The position numbers were made by a program, and so were the translations under genes. DNA of 37,143 nucleotides from contig JBBDNV010000036.1 in the NCBI GenBank assembly GCA_040877415.1, forward strand, positions 1 through 37,143. The letters are read 5' to 3'. The notes beneath the pieces are model-generated. The model was not told the DNA's origin and ran no database searches. It saw nothing but the letters and a program-made list of their open reading frames with translations. Of the stretch, positions 7,317-17,932 are shown piece after piece. This stretch comes from JBBDNV01 sp040877415. Lineage in GTDB: Bacteria > Planctomycetota > Planctomycetia > Pirellulales > PALSA-1355. Each line of letters starts with the position of its first letter. Positions within the stretch are counted from its first letter, which is position 1.

Positions 7317-7891
7317 CACAGCCGGTCTCCAGCAGCCGTTTCGCGATCCTGGTGCCCGTCCGCGCGACGACACAGTGATTGTGAAGCGCCAGTGCCGCAC
7401 TTGTGTCGGCGGGGCACGCCGCCCTAAGCGCGGACCGGACCGAAGAACGGCTGTGCGCCGTGAGCCATTGTAGCTCCCACCGGACCGCTTCGCACAAGAT
7501 TCCAAAGGAACATTCGGTGCCTAAGTCGTGTTTCGGCCGCTGGTTGGGCCACGACAGCGAAGCGGGACAACGGCCGAGCACGACACAAATCGACCCGAAA
7601 TGTGGACCTTGGCCGTCAATTAATTGTTGATGTCTCTGTGCGTTTTGGCCACAGACCAAGATGAACCACTTAGAGCCACCCCCGCAGTGACTTTACTGGG
7701 ATGTGGAGACTTGAGTCAGCATACGCGGTATCGGTCGTTTCCGGTACGTCAGCTCGACACCAGGCAAGCTCCTCACCGGCCAGGCCAAACGCGCGTGTTG
7801 CGAGTTATCCCGAAGCGGCGCACGGTTTGCGCGCCGGAATCGGGGGCCGTCCCGATTATAGAGCAGACCACATTGGCAAGGGAGATTTCCC
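7317..7891. other. Divergent intergenic region
   Basis: This separates the ECF gene (minus) from the ELWxS-repeat gene (plus). I find no supported gene. Noted items: a CAATTAATTG palindrome at 7617-7626 and, in the last 70 bp, an AATCGGG/CCCGATT hairpin followed at once by a TATAGA-like -10. No matching -35 at normal spacing was found, so no promoter is called. Confidence 0.4.
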
Positions 7892-9922
7892 ATGTGGCTT
7901 CGCTCTGTCATCAATTCACTGCCATCTCGTTTTTCACGCACGCCCCGCCGGCCGTCGTCGCGGCAAAGCGCACGCTCGCGGCTCGTGGCGCGTCGCTTCA
8001 ACCTCGAACCCCTGGAAAACCGCCGGCTGCTGGCCGTCACGGCAACTCTGTTGGCCGACCTCAACGCCCTTGGAGGCTCGGACCCCGACCGCTTTGTGGA
8101 AGTCGGCTCGATTGCTTTTTTTACGGCCAACGACGGCACCAACGGCCAGGAGCTCTGGAAAAGCGACGGTACGGAAGCCGGCACCGTCCTGGTCAAAGAC
8201 ATTTTCCCAGGCGCTTCGGGTTCGCTCCCGTTCAATCTCACGAATGTGAACGGGACGCTGTTCTTCAGCGCCAATGACGGCATCACCGGCATCGAGCTCT
8301 GGAAAAGCGATGGTACACTCGCCGGTACCGTGCGGGTCGAAGACATTAACCCAGGCGCTCCGAGTTCCAGTCCGTTCTCTTTCACGAATGTGAGCGGGAC
8401 GCTGTTCTTTCAGGCCAACGACGGCATCACCGGCTTTGAGCTGTGGAAGAGCACCGGCGGCGCGGCAGCCGACGCAACCACGACCAGCCGCGTCGAAGAC
8501 ATTTTCCCAGGCGCTACGGGTTCGCTCCCGCAAAGGCTCACGAACGTGGGCGGGGTACTGTTCTTTATGGCCAACGACGGCACCACCGGCAACGAGCTCT
8601 GGAAAAGCACGGGCGGCGCGGCAGCCGACGCAACCACGACCAGCCGCGTCGAAGACATTAACCCGGGCGCTACGGATTCCGCCCCGGCCTCTCTCACGAA
8701 TGTGAGCGGGACGCTGTTCTTCAGCGCCAACGACGGCACCACCGGCAACGAGCTCTGGAAAAGCACCGGCGGCGCGGCAGCCGACGCAACCACGACCAGC
8801 CGCGTCGAAGACATTAACCCAGGCGCTGCGAGTTCCAGCGCGTTCTATCTCACGAATGTGAGCGGGACGCTGTTCTTCAGCGCCAATGACGGCACCAACG
8901 GCAAGGAGCTCTGGAAGAGCACCGGCGGCGCGGCAGCCGACGCAACCACCACCAGCATCGTCGAAAACATTAATCCAGGCGCTGCGGATTCCAGCCCCAA
9001 CAATCTCACGAACGTGAGCGGGACGCTGTTCTTTGCGGCCAATGACGGCACGCACGGCCGCGAGCTGTGGAAGAGCAAGGGTACGGCCTTTAACACCGAA
9101 ATCGTGGCAGACATCAACCCGAACGCTGCGGCGTCCTTCCCGTCCAATCTCACGAATGTGAGCGGGACGCTGTACTTTAGGGCCGATGACGGCACGCACG
9201 GCTTCGAGCTCTGGAAAAGCAACGGTACCCTCAACGGGACCAACCTGGTCCGGGATATCAATCTGGGCTCGGCCGACTCCCTCCCGTCCTCCCTGGCGAA
9301 CGTCAACGGCACGCTGTACTTTTCGGCCAATGATGCCACGGGCGCCGAACCGTGGATTGTCTCACCCGAGATTCCGGTCGACCCCCCGGCCGCCGTCCAA
9401 AGCGTCGTGATCACCGATGGCTCCGCTCAGCGCTCGGTCGTCAATCGAATCACCGTTATCTTTAGCGAGATCGTCACCATCGACCCCGGCGCGTTCGAGC
9501 TCATCAAGCGCGGCGGCCGATCGGTCACAGTTAACGTCTACACCTCCGTCGTTGACGACCACAGCGTCGCGGTGCTTAGCTTCAGCGGCCAGGGGATCGT
9601 CGGCGGATCGCTGGCCGACGGCAACTACGCGCTGACCATTCGCGCCGACAAGATTCGCGATGGCGCGGGCCAGGCTCTCGATGGCGACGGCAACTCCGTC
9701 GCCGGAGGCAACCGCGTGGACGAATTCTTCCGCTTTTATGGCGATGCCGACGGCGACCGCGACGTAGACAATCTCGACTATGCGCTGTTCCGGAGCAGCT
9801 ACAACAAGCGCTCGGGTGATCCCACCTTCCTCTGGTTCTTCGACTTCGACGGCAATAGCCGCATTAACTTTATTGACGGATTCGAGTTTTTCAAACGAAA
9901 GGGCAGGTTCTTGAACCCCTAA
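7892..9922 (+). CDS. Exported ELWxS-repeat protein with dockerin-like C-terminus
   Basis: The 676-aa product starts with a basic N-terminus and the planctomycete 'NLEPLENRRLLAV' export/sorting motif (about 38-49). Eight 'ELWKS' repeats of 47-52 residues and a degenerate ninth ('AEPW') fill residues 60-490. Each unit carries a 'TNVSGTLFFSANDGT' core and together they likely form a beta-propeller. Residues 500-615 resemble an Ig/cadherin-like module, and 619 to the end is a dockerin type I-like pair of Ca-binding loops (DADGDRDVDNLD and DFDGNSRINFID). It is probably a large secreted or surface protein; its ligand is unknown. ATG 7892 follows AAGGGAGA. Four central repeats carry an extra 'TGGAAADATTTS' insert and are recent DNA duplications. 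Confidence 0.88.
   Translation: MWLRSVINSLPSRFSRTPRRPSSRQSARSRLVARRFNLEPLENRRLLAVTATLLADLNALGGSDPDRFVEVGSIAFFTANDGTNGQELWKSDGTEAGTVLVKDIFPGASGSLPFNLTNVNGTLFFSANDGITGIELWKSDGTLAGTVRVEDINPGAPSSSPFSFTNVSGTLFFQANDGITGFELWKSTGGAAADATTTSRVEDIFPGATGSLPQRLTNVGGVLFFMANDGTTGNELWKSTGGAAADATTTSRVEDINPGATDSAPASLTNVSGTLFFSANDGTTGNELWKSTGGAAADATTTSRVEDINPGAASSSAFYLTNVSGTLFFSANDGTNGKELWKSTGGAAADATTTSIVENINPGAADSSPNNLTNVSGTLFFAANDGTHGRELWKSKGTAFNTEIVADINPNAAASFPSNLTNVSGTLYFRADDGTHGFELWKSNGTLNGTNLVRDINLGSADSLPSSLANVNGTLYFSANDATGAEPWIVSPEIPVDPPAAVQSVVITDGSAQRSVVNRITVIFSEIVTIDPGAFELIKRGGRSVTVNVYTSVVDDHSVAVLSFSGQGIVGGSLADGNYALTIRADKIRDGAGQALDGDGNSVAGGNRVDEFFRFYGDADGDRDVDNLDYALFRSSYNKRSGDPTFLWFFDFDGNSRINFIDGFEFFKRKGRFLNP
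8438..9061 (+). repeat. Four tandem 156-bp coding repeats
   Basis: Units begin at the Glu codon of each ELWKS: 8438, 8594, 8750 and 8906, exactly 156 bp apart, ending at 9061. They share near-identical sequence, including the 'GGAAADATTTS' insert. Flanking units are 144 bp (8150, 8294, 9062) and 141 bp (9206), and are more diverged. The pattern indicates unequal-crossover expansion of one unit that had gained 12 bp. Confidence 0.9.
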
Positions 9923-10040
9923 GAAACAAAAGCGGCCGGCGAGGCCTTACTGTCAGGCCGGACCGGCACGGCTCGCAATCGCCGCGAAACAGGGTTAGAA
10001 TGGGTAATCCTGAATCCATGACGCGCACCGGAGAGCGGAA

Positions 10041-12218
10041 ATGCCCTGCCGCACGCGATATGGGCCCATCGTGGCCGTCGCCGTCCTAATATGTTGCATC
10101 GGCGCCACCCGGAGTGTCTCGAGCGCCGAAGAACACTCGGCGGCGACCAAGAAGTTCTGGTCGTTTCAACCCGTCCAGCGCCCCGAGCGACCGGCGGCAG
10201 CCAACACCCTCTGGGCGCGGAATCCGATTGACAGCTTCGTGCTGGCGAAACTCGACGAGGCCGGGCTTTCGCCCGCGGCGCCCGCCGAGAAGACGGCGCT
10301 GCTGCGGCGAGCCTATTACGACCTCATTGGGCTGCCGCCTTCGCCCGAGGAAGCCGCCGCGTTTCTGGCCGACGATTCGCCCGGCGCTTTCGAGCGGGTC
10401 GTGGACGGGCTGCTCGATTCGCCCCACTATGGCGAGCGCTGGGGGCGGCACTGGCTCGACCTGGTGCGCTATGCCGAAACAAACAGCTACGAACGCGACG
10501 GGCCGAAGCCGTTCGTGTGGCGCTATCGAGACTATGTCATTCGCTCGTTCAACGAGGACAAGCCGTACGATCAGTTCGTCACGGAACAACTCGCGGGCGA
10601 CGAATTGCAAAACGTCACGCGCGACTCGATCATCGCCACGGGTTTCTATCGGCTGGGCATCTGGCAGGACGAGCCTGTCGACCCTGAGCAGGAATTGTTC
10701 GAAGACCTGGACGATCTGGTGCGCACGACCGGCGAGGTTTTTCTCGGCATGACGGTTGGCTGTGCCCGCTGCCACGATCACAAGCTCGACCCGATTCCGC
10801 AGACCGACTACTACCGGATGCTCGCGCTGTTCCGCAACGTCCGACGACTGGGCGTGCGGTCCATTGAAAGCGTCGAGGACGCGTCCGTTCGCACGCTGGG
10901 TGACGAAGAAGAGGCGCGCCGCCACAGACAGCTTATCGAGCGGCACAAACAGGAAACGAACGAGGTTCGCAAAGCGCTCGACGAACTCGACGAACGTATT
11001 ACAAGAGACCTCGCCGGCGTCGAGAAGGACGATTGGAAAACCGAGGCGGCGCGCATCGAGATCGCCAGGAAACGAGCCGGCACAATCCTCACGCAAGAGG
11101 AGTTCGATCGCTACGCCCGGCTCACGGCGAAACGAGACGAGCTGCGCTTGTTCCGTCCGCCGGGAATTGAACAGGCCTTGTGCGTCAAGGAGCACGGGCG
11201 CGAATGCCCTCCGACGCACGTCCTGGTTCGGGGCAACGCGCACGCTACGGGTGATCAGGTCGAACCCGGGTTCCTGACGGTCCTCTCGCCCCCCGAGCCG
11301 GCCATCGTCCCGCCGCCCGAACCGGTTCCATCGACCGGCCGCCGGCTGGCTTTGGCCCGCTGGCTCACCAGTCCCGCGAATCCGCTCTTCGCGCGCGTCC
11401 TGGTCAATCGCATCTGGCACTACCACTTCGGCCGCGGGATCGTTCGCTCGACGAGCGATTTCGGCTTTCAAGGCACCGCGCCCACGCACCCCGAGCTGCT
11501 CGATTGGTTGGCGTCCGAGTTTGTCGCGGGCGGCTGGCGAATCAAGCGATTGCACAAGCTGATCATGCTGTCGAGCACCTATCGGATGTCGTCAAAAACG
11601 AACGCGGACGCGCTGGCCGCCGATCCGCTCAACAATCGGTTCTGGCGGTTCGACGTGCGGCGCCTGTCAGCCGAAGAGATTCGCGACTCGATCCTGGCCG
11701 TCAACAACAGCTTGAATCGCCACAAGATGTTCGGCCCCAGCGTCTACGTGGCGATCCCCGGCGAAGTGCTGGCCGGCCAATCCAGGCCGGGCGCCGATTG
11801 GGGGAAATCGTCTCCCGAAGAGCGCGCGCGACGCAGTATTTACATCCACGTCAAGCGATCGCTCGTTGTACCCATGATGGCCAGCTTCGACGGCGCCGAC
11901 ACCGATGCCAGTTGTCCGGTGCGTTTCGTCACGACACAACCGACTCAGGCGTTGGGCATGCTCAATAGCGACTTTGTCAACGAACAGGCGGCGGTGTTTG
12001 CCAAGTATCTTCGCGGCAAAGCGGGCGACGACGCGGAAGCTCAGATCACCCTGGCGCTGCGCCGCACGCTCCAGCGCGAACCCACTCGCGGGGAGATCGA
12101 CCGCGGTCTGCGATTGGTTTCCACGCTCGAGCAGAAATTCGGCCTCTCGCCGGAGTCTGCGCTCGAGCGGTTCTGCGTCGCGGCGTATAACCTGAACGAA
12201 TTCATGTACCTCGATTGA
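10041..12218 (+). CDS. DUF1549/DUF1553 domain protein (planctomycete PSCyt2/PSD1 type)
   Basis: The 725-aa protein has a signal peptide (1-29, 'VAVAVLICCIGATRSVSSAEE'-like core and cleavage). DUF1549 lies at about 60-270 and contains 'LIGLPPSPEE', 'SPHYGERWGRHWLD' and a CxxCH sequence (241-245, 'CARCH') that may bind haem. A charged, probably coiled-coil insert spans about 275-380, and DUF1553 runs from about 433 to 700 ('RVLVNRIWHYHFGRGIV', 'STSDFG', 'LSSTYRMSS', 'TQPTQALGMLNSDFV'). The N-terminal PSCyt1 cytochrome domain found in many relatives is missing. The ATG at 10041 follows GGAGAG. Such genes are amplified in planctomycetes and always paired with DUF1501 genes, as here. A periplasmic role in polymer (often sulfated polysaccharide) use is suspected but unproven. 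Confidence 0.9.
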   Translation: MPCRTRYGPIVAVAVLICCIGATRSVSSAEEHSAATKKFWSFQPVQRPERPAAANTLWARNPIDSFVLAKLDEAGLSPAAPAEKTALLRRAYYDLIGLPPSPEEAAAFLADDSPGAFERVVDGLLDSPHYGERWGRHWLDLVRYAETNSYERDGPKPFVWRYRDYVIRSFNEDKPYDQFVTEQLAGDELQNVTRDSIIATGFYRLGIWQDEPVDPEQELFEDLDDLVRTTGEVFLGMTVGCARCHDHKLDPIPQTDYYRMLALFRNVRRLGVRSIESVEDASVRTLGDEEEARRHRQLIERHKQETNEVRKALDELDERITRDLAGVEKDDWKTEAARIEIARKRAGTILTQEEFDRYARLTAKRDELRLFRPPGIEQALCVKEHGRECPPTHVLVRGNAHATGDQVEPGFLTVLSPPEPAIVPPPEPVPSTGRRLALARWLTSPANPLFARVLVNRIWHYHFGRGIVRSTSDFGFQGTAPTHPELLDWLASEFVAGGWRIKRLHKLIMLSSTYRMSSKTNADALAADPLNNRFWRFDVRRLSAEEIRDSILAVNNSLNRHKMFGPSVYVAIPGEVLAGQSRPGADWGKSSPEERARRSIYIHVKRSLVVPMMASFDGADTDASCPVRFVTTQPTQALGMLNSDFVNEQAAVFAKYLRGKAGDDAEAQITLALRRTLQREPTRGEIDRGLRLVSTLEQKFGLSPESALERFCVAAYNLNEFMYLD

Positions 12219-12277
12219 ACGCGTCCGCTCCCGGGGCGCTCGCTGGGAGACGCAAGGTGACAGGAGTGAATGTGAAG

Positions 12278-13739
<1,462 letters not shown>

Positions 13740-13750
<11 letters not shown>

Positions 13751-13994
13751 GTAGTTCGCGACCACCCGACCGGGCGCGGTCTTCCTGAATGCCCTCGAGG
13801 ATTTCGTCGTCTTCAGATTGCCAGGAATCTGCCAATACTCCGGCGGCACGGCGCAAACCTTCGCCCCATGACTCGGCATTCGTCGCTGGGCGCAGTGTGA
13901 CCTCGACCTCCTGGCCTTCCTTAAGCCCGGGATCTATGGCCAGTTTGATTGTCTTGCCGTGGATAACCCCACGATGACTCGACGACGTGCTCAT
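13740..13994 (-). CDS. Small antitoxin-like protein, orphan
   Basis: The 84-aa protein opens 'RGVIHGKTIKLAIDPGLKEGQEVEVTLRP', a short beta-rich module common in cyanobacterial and planctomycete antitoxin-like proteins, followed by an acidic/helical tail ('GEGLRRAAGVLADSW...DDEILEGIQEDR'). The start at 13994 is preceded by GGGGAA. No toxin (PIN or RelE type) gene lies next to it: it overlaps the last 11 bp of the DUF1501 gene convergently, and the next 100 bp are empty. Function is a family-level guess. Confidence 0.6.
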
Positions 13995-14099
13995 GCGATT
14001 CCCCAGCGCGATAACAGGCAGCCACTCAATTCAATTCTACCTGATAAATGACGCGTGCCAATGCGAGCCATGTCGCCGAGTCTGGAAACTGACGATTTG

Positions 14100-16016
14100 T
14101 TATGATGGTCGACGCGTCAGTACCTGGACCCGCAACTGCGAACTCTCTCTCGGCGAACGATAGACGCGCTGCGTGGCCTTCTGAAAATCGTCCCCTTTGG
14201 CGTGGTAGATGTCGATGAATTTTTGCGGATTGCGGTCGATCAGTGGAAACCAGGAGCTCTGAACCTGCACCATGATCCGGTGGCCGCGACGGAAAGTATG
14301 ATACGCGTCGGGCATCGTGTACTCGACCTTGGTCACTTGGCCGGGCTCGAAGGGCTTGGGCGTCTCGAAGCCGTCGCGAAACCTGCCGCGCATCACTTCG
14401 CCGCGCACGAGCTGCTGGTAGCCGCCCATTTGCACGCCCGAGGGATTTGGATCAGGGTTGGGGAAGTCGCGCGAATAGACGTCGATCAGTTTCACCACCC
14501 AATCCGAATCGGTTCCGGTCGTCGAGACGAACAGGCTGGGCACGATCGGACCGGCAATCGTGAGGTCCTCGGCCAAGGGCTCGCTTGCATAGACCAAAAC
14601 GTCCCCGCGCGTGGCCGCGAAGCGTTGATCGTCGAGCATGTGCTCGCGGGTCATGCCAATCGCGATGTTGGGAATGAACGGCACCGGCTTGGCGGGATCG
14701 CTAACGTACTCGTCGAACGTGTCGGCTCGCGCGTCCTTGGGCGGTTCGAAGCTCAGCCGGCCCTGGGAATGGAAGTACAACGTTTTGGCGGATGTGTTTT
14801 TCGGCGGCCAGGAGTCGTACTTGCGCCACTGGTTGGTTCCGGTTTCGAACGTATACGCCTCGGGCAGCTTGGGGTCTTCGGCGCCTTTGAGAAAATGCTT
14901 CAAGAACGGCAGCTCGATCGAATTACGATAGAACACTCCCGACTTCTGATTGAACGCGACGTTCCCCAGCCGCTCGGCGTCGCCGCGATGCCATTCGCCG
15001 TGCGCCCAGGGACCCATCACCAGAACGTTGTAAGCCCCCGGCGACTGGTCTTCGGTCGCGCGGTAAATGTGCAGCGGGCCGTAAAGATCTTCGGCGTCGA
15101 ACCAGCCGCCCACGGTCATGACGGCCGGCCGGATGTTTTTCAGGTGCGGCACCAGCGTGCGCTGTTTCCAGAAATCGTCGTAGGTTCCGTGCTCCAACAG
15201 CTCGTCCCAAAAGATGACGTCTTTCTCAAAATGCCTTTTCTGCACCTCGTCCAGGGGACCGAGATTCAAGTAGAACTCGTAGCCGTCGGGCGTCTCGTAA
15301 TCGAACGGAACGGGCGACTGGCGCGTCGGCTTCTTCAGGGGCTGCCCGAAGAAGGAGAGGAAGCGAAACGAGTGCGCCAGGTACAGCGCCCCGTTGTGGC
15401 GGAAGTCGTCGCCGATGAACCAGTCGGTTACCGGCGCCTGTGGCGAAACGCACTTCAAGGCCGGATGCGCGTCGATCATGCCCGCGGCCGCGTAGAACCC
15501 GGGATAGGAGATTCCCATCAGGCCGACGTTACCGTTGTTCTGGGGCACGTTCGCGACGAGCCATGCGATCGTGTCGTACGTGTCGGTGCTTTCGTCGATG
15601 TCCTTGGGATCCTTGTGCGGACGATGGGGACGCACGTGAACGAATTCCCCTTCGGACGCGTTCCGCCCGCGCACGTCCTGGTAGGCGAAGATGAAGCGTT
15701 CCTTGGCATAATACTTCATCGGCCCGCCCGGCGACTGAGGGTAGTTGCTCGTACCGTAGGGGCGCAGGCCGTAAGGAGTTCGCCCGAGCAGGATCGGATA
15801 GGTCTGCGAGGCATCCTTCGGCACATAGACGGCGGCAAACAACGCCACGCCGTCGCGCATCGGTATCTTGTATTCGTACTTCGTGTAGTTTTCCTTGATG
15901 TAGGCCTGGTCCGCCGAGAAGGGTTTTTCGTCGCCACCGTCGTCGGCACGCGCGAGCGGCGCACGGTTCGCCACGAGGCACAGGAGCAACATGCAAGTCA
16001 AGCGGCAAAGGGTCAT
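14100..16016 (-). CDS. CocE/NonD family serine hydrolase (X-Pro dipeptidyl-peptidase S15-like), secreted
   Basis: The 638-aa protein has a signal peptide (1-24, ending 'LARA'). An alpha/beta-hydrolase domain follows, beginning 'YKIPMRDGVALFAAVYVPK', with nucleophile Ser170 in 'GISYPG', acid candidate in 'GGWFDAEDLYG' and the catalytic His in 'MGPWAHGEW'. The C-terminal third is the jelly-roll of the PepX_C type ('YASEPLAEDLTIAGPIV', 'TDSDWVVKLIDVY', 'VEYTMPDAYHTFRRGHRIMVQVQSSWFP'). The set matches alpha-amino-acid ester hydrolases and related acylases; the exact substrate cannot be read. ATG 16016 has GGAG 8 nt upstream; the frame extends 29 codons further without similarity. It is transcribed alone or behind the PEP-CTERM pair (229-bp gap). 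Confidence 0.9.
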   Translation of the reverse strand: MTLCRLTCMLLLCLVANRAPLARADDGGDEKPFSADQAYIKENYTKYEYKIPMRDGVALFAAVYVPKDASQTYPILLGRTPYGLRPYGTSNYPQSPGGPMKYYAKERFIFAYQDVRGRNASEGEFVHVRPHRPHKDPKDIDESTDTYDTIAWLVANVPQNNGNVGLMGISYPGFYAAAGMIDAHPALKCVSPQAPVTDWFIGDDFRHNGALYLAHSFRFLSFFGQPLKKPTRQSPVPFDYETPDGYEFYLNLGPLDEVQKRHFEKDVIFWDELLEHGTYDDFWKQRTLVPHLKNIRPAVMTVGGWFDAEDLYGPLHIYRATEDQSPGAYNVLVMGPWAHGEWHRGDAERLGNVAFNQKSGVFYRNSIELPFLKHFLKGAEDPKLPEAYTFETGTNQWRKYDSWPPKNTSAKTLYFHSQGRLSFEPPKDARADTFDEYVSDPAKPVPFIPNIAIGMTREHMLDDQRFAATRGDVLVYASEPLAEDLTIAGPIVPSLFVSTTGTDSDWVVKLIDVYSRDFPNPDPNPSGVQMGGYQQLVRGEVMRGRFRDGFETPKPFEPGQVTKVEYTMPDAYHTFRRGHRIMVQVQSSWFPLIDRNPQKFIDIYHAKGDDFQKATQRVYRSPRESSQLRVQVLTRRPS

Positions 16017-16245
16017 TACAAGTCTCCGAGTCGCTGCCCAAGATCCTTCGTCAGGCCTAGTATACCCAGGGCCGGCGCCGCAAACCGCGCGGTGCGGGTG
16101 CATTTTTTTCGACGAACGGGGCCGCTACGCAGAGTCTCCCCGGGGGGCTCGCGAATGGCGAGCTCACCGAGTGCGCAGAAACGCCGACACGCCGACGGCA
16201 GTCGGAGAGTTGAACGTGGGCAAGCTTGGCCTCGGGTTCATCCCG

Positions 16246-16836
16246 TTAGGCTCGTTTGCCTTGACGCCGAAGGCAGAAGCCCAGGCCGAACGCTAAAGCT
16301 CCGATCGCCATCAGCAACATGGACGTCGGCTCCGGGACAATTGTTGCCTTGAACGTTGCGTTCGACGAACCACTCGAAAACAAAAGAACACCCGCATCGG
16401 TCACTACTGGCGAGGAAAGCCACTGCAGCAGATTGCCTGTGCCATCGATCGGCCCGACTGAACTGAGCATGTCCCAGGACCCAAAAACCTGGTTGGCCGG
16501 ACCATTGAACAAATCCAGCCCCGAGAAGCCGGCGCGCGAGAACCCGACGATCGTAACGCCGTTGTTCACGAACGTTCTGGTTGGGGTAACAAACTGAAGT
16601 ACGCCGACACCGCGAATGTCGATGGACGACGAGTCGTGGTTGATGAAGAACAGGCCGGGGGTTTCGTCGTTGCGATTTTCGGTGGCGCCCAGAGCCGTGA
16701 CCGTGAAATCGGCGTCCGAGAACGGCATGTCGTCGATCGTCCCCGAGCCTCTTCCGGTGTGCGTGAACATGATTGGGAGCGCGAACGCATTCGCCGAAAG
16801 CGCGGCGTAAACGACAACAGTGAGCGACCATCGCAT
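16246..16836 (-). CDS. PEP-CTERM sorting domain protein
   Basis: The 196-aa protein has an N-terminal signal peptide ('WSLTVVVYAALSANAFA') and a typical C-terminal tripartite PEP-CTERM signal: 'VPEP', a hydrophobic helix and the basic end 'RRQGKRA'. Exosortase would recognise this and place the protein in the envelope or outside. The mature part is beta-rich with no recognised enzyme domain. ATG 16836 follows AAGGGGAA. It is the second of two tandem PEP-CTERM genes (49-bp gap), probably co-transcribed with 16886-17746. No exosortase gene is in the window. Confidence 0.8.
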   Translation of the reverse strand: MRWSLTVVVYAALSANAFALPIMFTHTGRGSGTIDDMPFSDADFTVTALGATENRNDETPGLFFINHDSSSIDIRGVGVLQFVTPTRTFVNNGVTIVGFSRAGFSGLDLFNGPANQVFGSWDMLSSVGPIDGTGNLLQWLSSPVVTDAGVLLFSSGSSNATFKATIVPEPTSMLLMAIGALAFGLGFCLRRQGKRA

Positions 16837-16885
16837 CGCATTTCCCCTTGGTTTGGTGCGGTAGGCCTGTGAATGAGGACCTGCA

Positions 16886-17746
16886 TCAAACGCTGAATCG
16901 GACTTCGCTCGCGGTGATCTCACGTGGACGCACCTTCCGCCGCCAGCCGAAAGCCACGAGGATGGTGAATCCAAAAGCGGCCGCCAGGGCGGTGGCGGGT
17001 TCGGGCACGAGTTGAAAGTTGTCCGCGTAGGTCAAGTCCGATGTCGGGTTCTGAGACGCCAACAAAAACGCGGGAGAGAGATCCAGTGCGGTCGCCACTT
17101 CGGCGTTCGTGAATATCGCGTTGATGGGAAACACCAGCGACGGAATGTCCGTGCCGTCGGGCCCCAGATCGTACAGCCCGCCGATGACCGTCACTGCGTC
17201 GCCTGATGCGGTAAAGGTGCTATCCAGGCGGAACCAGTTCAGAATCGAGTCGGGCGTTGCCGTCGCGATGAATTGGATTTCCTCGTTGTTGACCCCGCCG
17301 ATCAGGATATCCCCATTACCGCCGCCGGCCAGGCCACCAATCAGCAAGTGACTTTGATCGCTGACGCGCATGAGCCCGATTCCCGCCACCCCCGACGAAT
17401 TCTCGTCGGTAAACTTAAAATCGATGCTTTGTTGGAGCGAGTCGCCGGGGCCCGCCAGGCTGCCCGTGGCCAGCGAATAGGCCGAAAACTCAAATGCGAG
17501 CGAGGACGGCGGCGGCGTGATTTGGACGCCACCGCTATTGGCGGTGCCGATGCCGTTTTGCGCGCTGAGCAGAACCGGCTTGAGGTCCGGCGCGAGCGGG
17601 TTGACAAAGTCGTCGAATTCAGCCGCGGGATTCGGGTCGAAATCGACCAGGGTTGCGACGGGCCACCCGCCATAAGCTGCGGAGCACGAAAAAAGAACCG
17701 CGGCACAAGCAGAGAATAAGGTCAGCCGACTTGGGGTGCGAATCAT
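16886..17746 (-). CDS. PEP-CTERM sorting domain protein
   Basis: The 286-aa product has a signal peptide ('LTLFSACAAVLFSCSAAYG'), a beta-rich central domain, and a PEP-CTERM tail ('LVPEPATALAAAFGF', hydrophobic helix, 'WRRKVRPR'). The ATG at 17746 is preceded by GAGAGA; the frame extends 83 codons further upstream but runs through strong RNA hairpins and shows no similarity. It heads a two-gene unit with 16246-16836. Its leader (17774-17932) carries three hairpins, one followed by a T-run, so transcription attenuation is possible. The ligand or role of the mature domain is unknown. Confidence 0.8.
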   Translation of the reverse strand: MIRTPSRLTLFSACAAVLFSCSAAYGGWPVATLVDFDPNPAAEFDDFVNPLAPDLKPVLLSAQNGIGTANSGGVQITPPPSSLAFEFSAYSLATGSLAGPGDSLQQSIDFKFTDENSSGVAGIGLMRVSDQSHLLIGGLAGGGNGDILIGGVNNEEIQFIATATPDSILNWFRLDSTFTASGDAVTVIGGLYDLGPDGTDIPSLVFPINAIFTNAEVATALDLSPAFLLASQNPTSDLTYADNFQLVPEPATALAAAFGFTILVAFGWRRKVRPREITASEVRFSV

Positions 17747-17773
17747 TTGGAATCTCTCGTGAAGAGGGCCTTC

Positions 17774-17932
17774 CAGCCGGTCCATCCGGCTGTGGGATTC
17801 GGCGACGACAAACAAAAAAGGCGCCACGGCTCTCACACGGAAGACCGCCCGGAAGCGGTCGCGTGCTGAGAATCGTGGCGCCTTGTCAGTAGCTCTTTCG
17901 TTTTTGGTATCTGGTACCCGGAAAGAGTCTAC
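17774..17932 (-). promoter_or_regulatory. Highly structured leader RNA of the PEP-CTERM operon
   Basis: Reading the minus strand 5' to 3', three hairpins come in series. The first joins 17889-17899 to 17921-17932, with an inner GGTA/TACC pairing. The second is the terminator-like hairpin 17818-17884 (listed separately). The third is CAGCCGG-TCCAT-CCGGCTG (17774-17792), 27 nt before the ATG. This is either a cis-acting leader or a short RNA that ends at the terminator. I do not recognise a known riboswitch class. Confidence 0.45.
17814..17884 (-). terminator. Long-stem intrinsic terminator 72 nt before a start codon
   Basis: An 11-bp outer stem (17818-17828 with 17874-17884) encloses an 8-bp stem with one bulge (17832-17839 with 17862-17870) and a 6-bp apical stem (17843-17848 with 17855-17860, loop CCGGAA). 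On the minus strand it is followed by a U-run (17814-17819). The base pairing is unambiguous; the transcript it ends is not known. Confidence 0.65.

Noticed and set aside
8438..9061. Regular repeats considered as a CRISPR array
   Set aside because: The 156-bp units are contiguous, in frame, and encode ELWKS repeats; there are no unique spacers.
7934..9199. Minus-strand frame of 421 codons with internal repeats
   Set aside because: Its periodicity is only the shadow of the ELWxS repeats on the other strand.
14202..16352. Long plus-strand open frame of 716 codons
   Set aside because: It is antisense to the clear CocE/NonD hydrolase gene, has no ribosome binding site and no recognisable family; high GC content keeps it open.
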